NCBI GenBank assembly: GCA_029259605.1
Contig: JAJDEV010000095.1
Span: 1 to 36,905, forward strand
DNA: 36,905 nucleotides
Direction of reading: 5' to 3'
Source: Planctomycetota bacterium
GTDB taxonomy: Bacteria; Planctomycetota; UBA1135; GCA-002686595
Positions within the stretch are counted from its first letter, which is position 1; each line of letters starts with the position of its first letter. A program made the position numbers and the translations under genes. Positions 7,162 through 16,073 of this stretch are shown here, piece by piece. A model generated the notes under the pieces. It made no database searches, was not told the origin of the DNA, and saw nothing but the letters and a program-made list of their open reading frames with translations.

Positions 7162-9633
7162 CTAGCGCAAGTCGACCACTGTTTCCGCGCCCGCCCGCAC
7201 ATCGAAGCTCTCCCAGACTTCCCCGCCGTGCGTGAGGCGCACCGTGCCCGCGGGTACGCGCTCGAGAACCGTCTCCGTTTCGCGCCCGAAGATCGGATCA
7301 GAGACCCAATGGAGACCCGCTCCGTCGTCCCACTCGCATCGGGTCTCCGCGTCGTCGTCGACCACGGACCAGTCGATCAAGAGTCGAGCTTGACCGAACG
7401 GAACGATCGCTTCCCACGCGTTGTCCCCGCGGACGAGATCGAAGTCCTGGCGAAACCGACCATTGTCCGCAAACACATGGATCGTCAGCGGACCGCCGGT
7501 CGAGAGCGCGAACTCGAAGCGACCGTCCGTTGCGAGGTTCATCGATGCCAGCGCATCCCTCGAACCCGGTTCAGCGAGTTGCACGGCGCCGTATCTGGTG
7601 CGTGTGCCGTCTTCCCATCCGAAACGGCCGAGGAGCCGCACGCTGCCTTCTTCTGTTAGATCCAGAACGACGTGCGTCGTCTTTCCGGAGCGAACGACAC
7701 AGTCCGACACGACCTCCTGCACGTCGCCCAGGGTCCGGAAGATGCTGAGCGCCTGGAGCGACGAAACGGGTCGCACGAGCGCTCGAACCTGATAGTCGCC
7801 CGGCGCGAGACCGTCGATCCGAAACGACCCGTCCGCGTCGACGGGAGCCGAGCGCAGGAAGCTCCAGCCATTGCAAACCCCGATGAGGCGTCCGGCGACG
7901 GCCGCGCCGGGCGCAACGAGCACGCGGCCTTCGATCGCGCCGCCTTCCTGGAGTTCGAGTTCGACTCCCGTGGCGCCGTCCGGGCGCGACCATTCGAACG
8001 GACCGAACACGGTGAGGGGCAAGCCCTGCGCTTCGACCGCGATCGTATGCCAACCGTCATTGTGAAGCGACGCGACGAACTTCCCGCTTCCGTCGGTCGT
8101 CGCATCGCGCCCGTCAATCTGTGCGCGACGGTAGTAGAGCGGCCGACCGATCCTGGTCAGTTCGATCGATCGAGCCGGCTTCAGGGCAGTCGCGCCGACG
8201 CGAATCCGCGCGCCAGCGATCGGCCGCCCTCGATGTACGACACGACCGCGAATCGCATCGCCCTCGATCAGCTTGATGACAACCGCGGGCCGTTCGATCT
8301 CGCTGTCACGGGACGTCGCGGGCTCGTACGGGCCGAACGTCTCCGAGCGATAGCCGGGTGCGAAGGCATCGATCGTGAACTCCGTCCGCGGCTCGAGAAT
8401 CGTCACGGACCCGCGCGCGCCCGCCGAGAGGAGCTCGCCTCGTTTGGGCCCATCGTGCCCTTGACACCGGATGTGGCTCCACGCGATGGGCTCGCCCGAG
8501 GTGTCGACCACGCGCACCTCTCGCCAAATGGGAGCATCCATCACGAGCTCCAGGTCACTCGCGCCTTCGCGCACGCCTTCGACGCGCGCCGGGTACCGGC
8601 GATCCTCGGGATCGCGCGCCTCGACCGTCTGACTCTCCCCGTAAACGGTCAGCTCGAATCGCCCCTCGGCGTCCGTCTCGCCCTCGCTACGTCCGAAGCC
8701 CTCGCGTGCGAACACCAGCACACCGGGCAGCGGGTGGCCGTCGGAAGAACGAACCCGACCCGCGATCGTCCAGCTCCGCCTGCCGGTGTCCTCGAGCCAC
8801 AGGTCGCGTTCCACTCGAACTCCCGCCACGACGGTGAAGGGCTCGGTCCACGCAAAATGCTTTCCACTCGCCCAGCCGACGAGGAAGGCATCGCCCGCCG
8901 GCGCACCGCGCATGACGAACGAGCCATCGCCACGCGTAGCCGCGTCGGGTACGGGCCAGGTCCGCGTCGCCACGCCGTGGAGTCGCGCTCGAGCGGGGTC
9001 GTCGGGAAAGTCCACGGCGGGTCGCCACGAAACTTGCGCGTCCTCGATCGGATCACCTTGCTGATCGCGCACGAAGCCGACGATGTCAGCACCTGGAACG
9101 AGCCGGACGACTCCGAGCTGCAGCGTCTCGCCCGCGCGTGCCGACGCCTCGAAGCTCCGCGCCGCATATCCGTCGGCGACGACGTCGACGTACGCCCATC
9201 CGAGGTTGTCGAAGAGCGATCCCGGACCCGAGAGTCGCGTCATCTCCGCTTCCGCCCGTAGGAATCCCTCGGCGTCGCTCGTCGCGAGCGCGGATCGGTC
9301 GTGCTGCAACACGACTTCCGCGCCCTCGATCGGCTCGCCGTCCTCGCCGAGCACGCGGCCCTCGATCCGAAAGCGCTGCCCCGAGTCTTTCGACGCTTCG
9401 GGCGCCGCCTGCGAACCGGCGTGGCCTGCTTCGATCGGCTCGAGCGCGCGGGGCTTGCGCGGGGTAGCACCGACGACGTCTCGGCCGCGGTCGAGTTCGC
9501 TGCCTTCGACGGCGTTGGCTGTCGTCGACATCGCGCGCGGGGCGATCGCCCGCCGCCCGCCGGCACTCCACGCGGCGAACGCGAGAAGCGCAGCGACGAG
9601 CACGAGCGTGGCAAGGATCCAGCGGCGTTGCAT
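7162..9633 (-). CDS. Membrane-anchored protein with carboxypeptidase-regulatory-like repeats
   Basis: This 823-residue protein starts with one membrane segment (WILATLVLVAALLAFAAWSA, about residues 5-24) followed only by beta-rich repeats outside the cytoplasm. Repeat starts of the carboxypeptidase-regulatory type are visible, such as IEGRVLGEDGEPIEGAEVVL near residue 92, IAGRVRSSDGHPLPGVLVF near 290 and IEGRVLVAPGAAVAGRLIG near 565. Each runs into a D-G-x-F stretch (VDADGSFRIDGLAPGDYQVR). The last part aligns by eye with the ectodomain of the divergent sigma-factor gene (GSIEGRVLLPVGQSIVG, VDPEGRFRFDRLTPGPWEVR). The function is unknown. The divergent arrangement and shared ectodomain suggest the two act together or arose by duplication. 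Confidence 0.8.
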   Translation of the reverse strand: MQRRWILATLVLVAALLAFAAWSAGGRRAIAPRAMSTTANAVEGSELDRGRDVVGATPRKPRALEPIEAGHAGSQAAPEASKDSGQRFRIEGRVLGEDGEPIEGAEVVLQHDRSALATSDAEGFLRAEAEMTRLSGPGSLFDNLGWAYVDVVADGYAARSFEASARAGETLQLGVVRLVPGADIVGFVRDQQGDPIEDAQVSWRPAVDFPDDPARARLHGVATRTWPVPDAATRGDGSFVMRGAPAGDAFLVGWASGKHFAWTEPFTVVAGVRVERDLWLEDTGRRSWTIAGRVRSSDGHPLPGVLVFAREGFGRSEGETDAEGRFELTVYGESQTVEARDPEDRRYPARVEGVREGASDLELVMDAPIWREVRVVDTSGEPIAWSHIRCQGHDGPKRGELLSAGARGSVTILEPRTEFTIDAFAPGYRSETFGPYEPATSRDSEIERPAVVIKLIEGDAIRGRVVHRGRPIAGARIRVGATALKPARSIELTRIGRPLYYRRAQIDGRDATTDGSGKFVASLHNDGWHTIAVEAQGLPLTVFGPFEWSRPDGATGVELELQEGGAIEGRVLVAPGAAVAGRLIGVCNGWSFLRSAPVDADGSFRIDGLAPGDYQVRALVRPVSSLQALSIFRTLGDVQEVVSDCVVRSGKTTHVVLDLTEEGSVRLLGRFGWEDGTRTRYGAVQLAEPGSRDALASMNLATDGRFEFALSTGGPLTIHVFADNGRFRQDFDLVRGDNAWEAIVPFGQARLLIDWSVVDDDAETRCEWDDGAGLHWVSDPIFGRETETVLERVPAGTVRLTHGGEVWESFDVRAGAETVVDLR

Positions 9634-9776
9634 CGGCCTTCGAGCGTAGCGACATACCTCCGCGCGTTGAAGGTGTAACGGGCGACGTGCCTAGCGATGC
9701 CGCGCAGCCGCGCCTTCGCACAAGAAACCACCAAACCCGGGCACACTCCGCGCGCGGGTGACATCGTTCCCTTGGC

Positions 9777-12700
9777 ATGCCGAACCACACCGAACGCGTG
9801 GACGTCGAGGAGCTCCTCGCCCAGCGCTCGTGGATCGAGCGCCTGGCTCGCGGGCTCGTGCGCGATCCGGGTGCGGCGGACGATGCGGTGCAGGACACGC
9901 TGGTTGCCGCGATCGAGCGCCCGCCGCGGCGGATCGATGCGCTGCGGCCGTGGCTCGCGCGGGTGCTCGCGAACTCGGTGTTCCAGCGGCGGCGGGCGGA
10001 GGAGCGACGGGCGGTGCACGAAGGTGTGGCGGCGCGCGCGGAGGAGCTGCCCGATGCGAGTGAGCTCGTCGAGCGCGCGGAGTTGCAGCGGCGGCTCGCG
10101 GAGGAAGTGCTCGCGCTCGAGGAGCCGTTCCGGCGCGCCGTGTTGCTGCACTACTTCGACGGCCTCACGTCCGCGGAGATCGCGCGCCGCTCGGGCACGC
10201 CCGCGGGCAGCGTGCGCTCGCAGCTGCGGCGCGGACTCGAGCGGCTGCGCGTTCGCATGGATCAGACGCACGGCGGAGAGCGTGAGGTGTGGAGCGCGAC
10301 GCTGCTCGGCCTCGCGCAAGGCGTTCGCGCGTCGGGCGCGCCGGGATCGGGATCAGGGGGAAACACGGCGGGAGCATCGGCGAGCGCCGGCGCTGCGCCC
10401 TTGCTCGGGGGAATACTCGTCATGAAGGGAGTGCTCGCAATCAGCGCTTTGGCCGTGGTCACCGCCGGCGTCGCGATGGGGGTTTGGTGGACGAACCGAT
10501 CGGACGGAGGGGCGCTGCGCATGGTCGATGCTTCGCCGGCCGTCGCGCTTCCGCAGCCGATGAAAGCGAACGAAACCCCACTCGACCCGATCGCCGACGA
10601 CGCTTCAGCGCGCAATGCGATCGAGATCACGAGCGAGTCGGTCGCGACCGCCGCACCCGTCGCCCCGGCATCGACGCTGGCGACGATCGTCGAGGCGCGC
10701 GTGGTCGACGGCGCGGGACTCGAGCTGGCGGGCGCGACGATCACGCTCCACGAAACCGGCGTGGCGTCGAAGTCGAGCGGAAGCGATGGACGTGTCTCGC
10801 TCGATGCGGGCGAGCGCGACGAACCGAGCTCGGAGGTGATCGCGGTCCGCGCCCCGGGCATGGCGACCGGCTACCGGCGAACGCTCCTACGGCCCGCCGA
10901 CACGCTGAGGCTCGGTGACATCGAGCTCTTGCGCGCAGGCACGATCGTGGGCGTCGTGCGCGACGGCGACGGAGCGATCGTCGCGGGGTTGGAGGTGAGG
11001 GCGACGGGACTCGAAGACTCGCGCGCGGATCGCGAAGAGCTGCGACGCCTGGGACCGCGGACGATGCTGCCCGTTCCGACGGCGCGCACCGACGTCGAGG
11101 GCGCCTTCCGCCTCGACGCCGTGGCCGAGGGATCGGTGCGCGTGTGGGCCGGCGGAGACGGATACGGGTGGGCGAGCGTTCGCGCGAGCGTGTTCGCCGA
11201 GCGGACGACGCCGCCCGTCGAGCTCGAGGTCACACCGCTCGAGAGCGACGATCGCATTCGCGCCATCGTCCTCTCGCCCGAAGGCGAGCCGCTCGCGGGG
11301 ATCGCCGTCACCTATCGCTACAACGCCGTGAACGTCGGGAGCGGAGGCCGAGCGACGACGCGCCACGATGGTCGGTTCGAGGTGATCGTGGATCACCGCG
11401 TACCGCACAGCTTCATGATCGCGGATCCGAAACGACGCTGGGCGCCGATCGTTCGCAGCGGCGTCGAGCCCGGCGGGAACGAGATCGAGCTGCGCTTCCA
11501 GGAACCGCGCTGGCTGAACATCGTCGCGATCGACCCGGAAGACCAGCCGGTGACGGAGTACCAGGTCGAGGCGCGCGCCATCGAGGAGGGCGGGCTCGAT
11601 CTCCTCGGGTGGGTCGTCGAGACCGAGCACGAAGGCGGCGAGTCCGCGTTGCTCATGCCGGCGGAGCCGTTTCGGCTCGTCCTCAGGGCGCCGCGGTTCG
11701 CCGAGTGGACCCTGAGTCCGGTCGATCCCGCGACCGCGGAGTGCGTCGCCGCCGAACTCGAGCCGCTCGCCGCGATCACGGGTCGGGTGGTCGATTCGAA
11801 CGGCAGTCCCGTGCGAGGCGCCGCGGTCCGGCTGTGCGAGCGCTACGGACCGGAGATGCTCACCCTGCACGACGGGTTTCGTGCGCTCGAGAACGCTTGG
11901 CATCGATTCGACAGCACGACCGGGCACGTCGCCGAACAGACGACCAGCGACGCGCGCGGGGAGTTCGCGCTCTACTCTCGCGGCGAAGGCAGCTACACGG
12001 TGCGGGCGGCCGCAGACGGCTTCGCCCCCACGGTCACTGTCCCGCTCGAGGCCGGCCCGGAGCACGCGCGATCTGGACTGGAGCTCCGCATGGGAAACGG
12101 CGGCTCGATCGAAGGACGCGTCCTCCTGCCTGTCGGCCAGAGCATCGTCGGCACGATCGTCGGAATCAGCCGCGCCGACGGCCTACCCCAGAGTCAGCGC
12201 GTCGATCCCGAAGGGCGTTTTCGGTTCGACCGTCTGACCCCCGGGCCGTGGGAGGTTCGCGTGATCGACGCGGAGATCGACCCGCGTCGAGCCACCGCTC
12301 ACTTCGGACAAGGCGACGGGCGAGGGATCGAGTGGTCCTGCGAGGTCTTCGAGGGTGAGCTCACCGAGTACGACATCGACTTGCGCCATCACGAACGCTC
12401 CGTCGTGTTCGGGCGGGCGCGACTCGGAACGCACGACATGACCGGATGGACGGCGCGGCTCGGCCCCGTCGTCGGACGCGCCGACGCGGAGGTCGTCGCC
12501 TCCGACGAGGTCACGGCGGATGGACGCTTCCGGCTGGACGCGGAGCCAGGAACGTACCGCCTCGTCCTCAGCGCCCCGCTCGAGTCCGAGGGGCGGCTCG
12601 AAATCCGCGAGACCCTCACACTCGCGCCGGGCGAGCGCGAGTGGACCTTCGACCACGACGCGGGGCGCCTGACAGGCGAGGGCGCGCCCGTCGACCAGCG

Positions 12701-12932
12701 GGCGGAGACGTTCTTCGAGTACCTCTGGGGAGACGACCTCGGCGACGCGGTCCACGCGATCGTCCGCATCGTGCCGGACGAGCAGGGACGCTTCGTGCTG
12801 CCCGTCGTTCCGACCGGACCCGCGGTCGTGCGCAGCAAGAAGCCGGGCAACGAGGTCACGTGGGTGCCGTGGGAAACCGTCGCCGAGGTCGTCGTCGCAC
12901 CCGACGACACGCTCCACGTCCGCTTACGTTGA
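9777..12932 (+). CDS. ECF sigma factor fused to a transmembrane segment and large ectodomain
   Basis: This 1051-residue protein begins as an ECF sigma-70 factor. Region 2 spans about residues 15-75 (GLVRDPGAADDAVQDTL, LRPWLARVLANSVFQRRR). Region 4 spans about 105-160 (EEPFRRAVLLHYFDGLTSAEIARRSGTP, a helix-turn-helix for the -35 element, quoted here in part). A small-residue linker leads to one hydrophobic helix at about 216-238 (MKGVLAISALAVVTAGVAMG). About 800 residues of carboxypeptidase-regulatory-like beta repeats follow, related to the divergent gene's product. The frame is continuous, so this is one polypeptide unless translation restarts at ATG 10422 (MKGVLA). The likely topology puts sigma inside and repeats outside. 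No separate anti-sigma gene adjoins it. Confidence 0.85.
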   Translation: MPNHTERVDVEELLAQRSWIERLARGLVRDPGAADDAVQDTLVAAIERPPRRIDALRPWLARVLANSVFQRRRAEERRAVHEGVAARAEELPDASELVERAELQRRLAEEVLALEEPFRRAVLLHYFDGLTSAEIARRSGTPAGSVRSQLRRGLERLRVRMDQTHGGEREVWSATLLGLAQGVRASGAPGSGSGGNTAGASASAGAAPLLGGILVMKGVLAISALAVVTAGVAMGVWWTNRSDGGALRMVDASPAVALPQPMKANETPLDPIADDASARNAIEITSESVATAAPVAPASTLATIVEARVVDGAGLELAGATITLHETGVASKSSGSDGRVSLDAGERDEPSSEVIAVRAPGMATGYRRTLLRPADTLRLGDIELLRAGTIVGVVRDGDGAIVAGLEVRATGLEDSRADREELRRLGPRTMLPVPTARTDVEGAFRLDAVAEGSVRVWAGGDGYGWASVRASVFAERTTPPVELEVTPLESDDRIRAIVLSPEGEPLAGIAVTYRYNAVNVGSGGRATTRHDGRFEVIVDHRVPHSFMIADPKRRWAPIVRSGVEPGGNEIELRFQEPRWLNIVAIDPEDQPVTEYQVEARAIEEGGLDLLGWVVETEHEGGESALLMPAEPFRLVLRAPRFAEWTLSPVDPATAECVAAELEPLAAITGRVVDSNGSPVRGAAVRLCERYGPEMLTLHDGFRALENAWHRFDSTTGHVAEQTTSDARGEFALYSRGEGSYTVRAAADGFAPTVTVPLEAGPEHARSGLELRMGNGGSIEGRVLLPVGQSIVGTIVGISRADGLPQSQRVDPEGRFRFDRLTPGPWEVRVIDAEIDPRRATAHFGQGDGRGIEWSCEVFEGELTEYDIDLRHHERSVVFGRARLGTHDMTGWTARLGPVVGRADAEVVASDEVTADGRFRLDAEPGTYRLVLSAPLESEGRLEIRETLTLAPGEREWTFDHDAGRLTGEGAPVDQRAETFFEYLWGDDLGDAVHAIVRIVPDEQGRFVLPVVPTGPAVVRSKKPGNEVTWVPWETVAEVVVAPDDTLHVRLR

Positions 12933-12963
12933 GCCGCCGCTCCACGCCCCTAGCAACCCGCGG

Positions 12964-14232
12964 CTACACGCGGTACGCCGCCGTTCCCTCGGGCTGCTCG
13001 TACCAGCCCGGGTCGTCGTAGGACTCGAGCTCGTCGCGCACCTTCAGCACCGTGAACATGCCGCCCATTTCGATCCGGCCGTACTTGCCCATGCCCATCA
13101 TCATGGGGAGCGTGTTGCGCGGGCCCTTCATGTGCTCGCCGTGCACGGCGTGTTCGGCCATGCCGGTCTCGCCCATGGCCATGTAGCCGGGGAGCATCGC
13201 GCGGATGCGGTCCTCGAGGCCCGGCTCGCCGTCGCGCGCGTCTTGGCTCACGCCGATCAGGTTCGGAACGCCGTGCCCCATCGCGTTCATCGTGTGGTGC
13301 GACTTGTGGCAGTGGAACGCCCAGTCGCCCGGCGCGTCCGCGATCCATTGGATGTCGCGCGTGCTTCCGACGGGAACCGGAACGGTCGTCTGCGGCCATT
13401 GCGCGGACGGCGGGATCGGTCCGCCGTCGGTGGCCGTGGTCTGGAACGTGTACCCGTGCAGGTGGATCGGGTGCTGGTTCATGCTCAGGTTGCCGAAGCG
13501 CACGCGCACGCGCTCTCCGGTCTTGACCACGAGCGGGTCGATCGCGGGGAACACCTTGCCGTTGAAGGTGAACAGGTTGAAGTCGAGCATGACCGACGGA
13601 TCGGGTCGGTACGTGCCCGGGTGGATCGCCCACTCGTGCAGCAGGATCGCGAAGTCGCGGTCCACCGGCGGATCGACGGGCTCCTTCGGGTGGACGATGA
13701 AGAGCCCCATCATCCCGACCGCCATCTGCACCATCTCGTCCGCGTGCGGGTGGTACAGGAACGTGCCGTGCTGGCGCAGCTCGAACTCGTAGGCCCACGT
13801 CTCGCCCGGCGCGATCTGCGGCTGGTTCAGGCCTCCGACGCCGTCCATCCCGTTCGGGAGCAGGATCCCGTGCCAGTGGACGGTCGTGTGTTCGGGTAGC
13901 TCGTTCGTGACGAGGATGCGCACGCGGTCGCCCTCGACGCACTCGATCGTCGGGCCCGGCGTCGAGCCGTTGTAGCCCCAGCACTTCACCTCCATCCCCG
14001 GCGCGAACTCGCGCACGAGCGGCTGGGCGACGAGGTGGAACTCTTTGAAGCCGTCCTTCATGACCCAGGGGAGCGCGCTGCCGTTCGGCGTGATGACCGG
14101 CGTGTAGCCGAGGGCGCTCCGGTCGCGCGCGGGCGGCGGTGCGCCGTCCTGCGCGTCGGCGCGGGACAGCAAGCGTTCCCCCGCGAGAGCGGCGGCTCCG
14201 GTCGACAGCATGATCTCGCGACGGCTCAGCAT
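12964..14232 (-). CDS. Multicopper oxidase, Tat-exported, Met/His-rich tail
   Basis: This 422-residue cuproenzyme probably oxidises Cu(I) or another metal ion in the periplasm. All four copper motifs are present: HWHG (119-122), HPH (161-163), HPIHLHG (254-260) and HCHKSHHTMNAM (307-318) with the type-1 Cys308 and axial Met318. The N-terminus SRREIML plus an alanine-rich stretch fits a Tat signal. The tail after residue 340 is rich in Met and His (AMGETGMAEHAVHGEHMKG, LPMMMGMG), as in copper-resistance oxidases. It is last in a three-gene run after the TolC-like and metal-binding lipoprotein genes, with its ATG one base after the TolC stop. It converges on the sigma-factor gene. Confidence 0.93.
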   Translation of the reverse strand: MLSRREIMLSTGAAALAGERLLSRADAQDGAPPPARDRSALGYTPVITPNGSALPWVMKDGFKEFHLVAQPLVREFAPGMEVKCWGYNGSTPGPTIECVEGDRVRILVTNELPEHTTVHWHGILLPNGMDGVGGLNQPQIAPGETWAYEFELRQHGTFLYHPHADEMVQMAVGMMGLFIVHPKEPVDPPVDRDFAILLHEWAIHPGTYRPDPSVMLDFNLFTFNGKVFPAIDPLVVKTGERVRVRFGNLSMNQHPIHLHGYTFQTTATDGGPIPPSAQWPQTTVPVPVGSTRDIQWIADAPGDWAFHCHKSHHTMNAMGHGVPNLIGVSQDARDGEPGLEDRIRAMLPGYMAMGETGMAEHAVHGEHMKGPRNTLPMMMGMGKYGRIEMGGMFTVLKVRDELESYDDPGWYEQPEGTAAYRV

Positions 14233-14233
14233 C

Positions 14234-15646
14234 TCAGTGTCCTCCGTGGTCGTGCATGGGCGACGGCTCGGGTTCCGGTACGTCGGGGAGCGGCGCTCCG
14301 AGCCGCCCCCCCACCGCGCGCTCGAGGTCGGCGCGCGCGATCCAGTAGTCGCGCACGACTTCCATGTAGTCCTGGTAGGCGTCGTACTCGGACTGCTTCG
14401 CGAGGATCAGCTCGAACGCGCCGGCGAGCATGTAGTTGTATTCTTCCTGGCTATAGGCAACGTTCGCCTCGCGCATCGGGATCACGACCGTCGCGTAGTG
14501 CTGGGCCAGCCGGCGCAGAGCGACGACGCGGTCGCGCGCGGCGCGCACTTCGGAACGGATCTCGGTCGCGAGCGCCACCACGACGTGATCCGCGCGACGC
14601 AGCTCGGCGGTCAGCGACGCGATCTGCGCCTGGTGCCGGTCGAAGAGCGGCAGCTCGAGCGACAGCTCCGGCCCGGTGACCCACGTGCCGTCGGTGTCGC
14701 GCTCGGTGCTCACGCCGACCTCGGCCGAGAGCAGGAAGCGCCAGTCGCGGGACACGCCCAGGGCGCGCGCTAGCACCTCGGACTCGCGCTGCGCGGCGGC
14801 GAGGTCGAAGCGCCGCGCGATGGCCTCGGCTTCGAGGGCGTCGAGCGCGATCTCGTCGGCGGGAATCTCGGGCAGGCGCGCGGGCAGCGTCCACGCCGTG
14901 CGCGCGCCGTGCAGGCCCACGTGGCGCGTCAGGTCCTCGCGCGCGGCGAGCCGCTCGGCATCCGCGCGCGCCCACGCGACGCGCGCGTCCTCGTAGAGAC
15001 CGAGCTCGCGCACGAGCTGCAGGTCGCTGATGTTGCCGGCTTCGTGCAGCCGGTGCGCGAGCTCGGCCGACACCTCGGCCGCTTCGACGACGAGCCCGCG
15101 CATCGTGCTGACCTGCTCGGCGCCGAGGGCGACGAAGTAGGCCGCGCGCACTTCGGCCGCGAAGGCGACGACCTCGGACGCGACGGACAGCTTGACCTCC
15201 TCGAACTGCGCCTCCGCGATCGCGATGCGCGACGAGCGCAGCAGGACGTCGAGGAAGTTCTGGACGACGCCGAGCTCGAGGTTCGACCCGGACGCCGAGC
15301 CATCCGGGTAGCGCACCTGACCGAAGAACACCGGGTTCTGGAGCAGGCCCGCTTGGACGACGTCGGCTTGGGCGATGCCGAGCCGTTCGTACGTCGCCTG
15401 GAGACGGCGGTTCTCGAGCAGCGCGATCTGCACCGCCGCGTCCGCAGTCAGCGGCGCGGCGAGCAACGCGTCGATGCGCGCGTCCGCCTCCGCGTCCTCC
15501 GCGGAACCGCGGCGCCAATGCAGGCGCGCGCCGACGCGCTCCGTCGCCAGCGCTTGCACGTCGTCGAATCCGGACTCGGCCGGCACGCTTCCGCACGCGG
15601 TGCACGCCAGCGCGATCAACCCCACGCCGACGGAGTGACGCATCAT
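14234..15646 (-). CDS. TolC-family outer membrane efflux lipoprotein
   Basis: This 470-residue protein has the TolC/OEP pattern: two similar long alpha-helical halves with short beta parts (RRLQATYERLGIAQADVVQA, LLQNPVFFGQV, GPELSLELPLFDRHQAQIA, EEYNYMLAGAFELILAKQ). It starts MRHSVGVGLIALACTACGS, a signal peptide with a lipobox, so it is probably lipid-anchored in the outer membrane like CusC-type channels. It ends PMHDHGGH, a possible metal-binding tail. ATG 15646 overlaps the upstream stop as ATGA; the longer open frame before it is shadow of the upstream gene. The neighbours suggest copper or related metal export, but no RND pump or adaptor gene is in the window. Confidence 0.9.
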   Translation of the reverse strand: MMRHSVGVGLIALACTACGSVPAESGFDDVQALATERVGARLHWRRGSAEDAEADARIDALLAAPLTADAAVQIALLENRRLQATYERLGIAQADVVQAGLLQNPVFFGQVRYPDGSASGSNLELGVVQNFLDVLLRSSRIAIAEAQFEEVKLSVASEVVAFAAEVRAAYFVALGAEQVSTMRGLVVEAAEVSAELAHRLHEAGNISDLQLVRELGLYEDARVAWARADAERLAAREDLTRHVGLHGARTAWTLPARLPEIPADEIALDALEAEAIARRFDLAAAQRESEVLARALGVSRDWRFLLSAEVGVSTERDTDGTWVTGPELSLELPLFDRHQAQIASLTAELRRADHVVVALATEIRSEVRAARDRVVALRRLAQHYATVVIPMREANVAYSQEEYNYMLAGAFELILAKQSEYDAYQDYMEVVRDYWIARADLERAVGGRLGAPLPDVPEPEPSPMHDHGGH

Positions 15647-16005
15647 CGCTGCGACGCCGGGGCAGGGACGCGTCGCCGCAACGTCATGCCGCACTCCGGA
15701 CACGTGCCCGGCGCGTCGCGCACGACCTCGGGGTGCATCGGGCAGGTGTACTGCACGGGCGACGCGGGCGCCTCCGCGCCGGTCCCTTCGCCGTGCGACA
15801 TCCCCATGTCCATGTCCATCGCCGCACCGTCCGCGCGCGGCGGTTCGTACGTGCGGTTCGCCGCGAACGGATCCGGGCCCGGCTCGAACGCGACGCGCGG
15901 AGCCGTTGGATTCGCCGGATGGTCGTCCGGCAGCTCGCGCGACACGTACGTCGCGCCGCAACCGGCGAAGAGAAACAGCGCGGGCGCCAGATGAAGGGCT
16001 CTCAT
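15643..16005 (-). CDS. Heavy-metal-binding-domain lipoprotein
   Basis: This 120-residue lipoprotein has the signal MRALHLAPALFLFAGC with the lipid Cys at 16. It then has a Met-rich stretch (AAMDMDMGMSHGE, about 62-73) and a C-terminal heavy-metal-binding motif, YTCPMHPEVV (86-95) and CPECGMTL (102-109). That motif is the one seen in copper/silver efflux adaptors and P-type ATPases. It probably binds copper at the outer or inner membrane surface and hands it to the coupled TolC-like and multicopper oxidase products. The start at 16005 is supported by the signal peptide and by GGGAG about 8 bases upstream. It is the first gene of the copper run. Confidence 0.88.
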   Translation of the reverse strand: MRALHLAPALFLFAGCGATYVSRELPDDHPANPTAPRVAFEPGPDPFAANRTYEPPRADGAAMDMDMGMSHGEGTGAEAPASPVQYTCPMHPEVVRDAPGTCPECGMTLRRRVPAPASQR

Positions 16006-16066
16006 CGTTCGCTCCCTGGGTGTGGTGCGGCAAGTGCGCGACCGTCTTGGAGGCCGAAGGGCCCGT

Positions 16067-16072
16067 ATTCTA
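16067..16072 (-). promoter_or_regulatory. Candidate -10 element for the copper genes
   Basis: The minus strand reads TAGAAT here, in the 68-bp gap between the pseudouridine synthase stop and the metal-binding lipoprotein start. This is the most AT-rich spot in the gap. I see no convincing -35 box at the right spacing and no clear CueR-like dyad, so this is weak. Confidence 0.25.
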
Positions 16073-16073
16073 A

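Noticed and set aside
7162..7165. CTAG at the stop of the 7162-9633 gene as another insertion edge
   Set aside because: No inverted repeat or second CTAG is found in the 25-bp gap; it is a stop codon after a CGC codon.
10422..12932. Separate gene starting at the membrane helix of the sigma protein
   Set aside because: The sigma part continues without a stop into this segment. An internal start remains possible, but separate genes are not needed to explain the sequence.
12950..12960. CTAGCAACCCG as another element B end
   Set aside because: It matches the element B terminus imperfectly and has no partner arm in the 31-bp gap; it could be chance.
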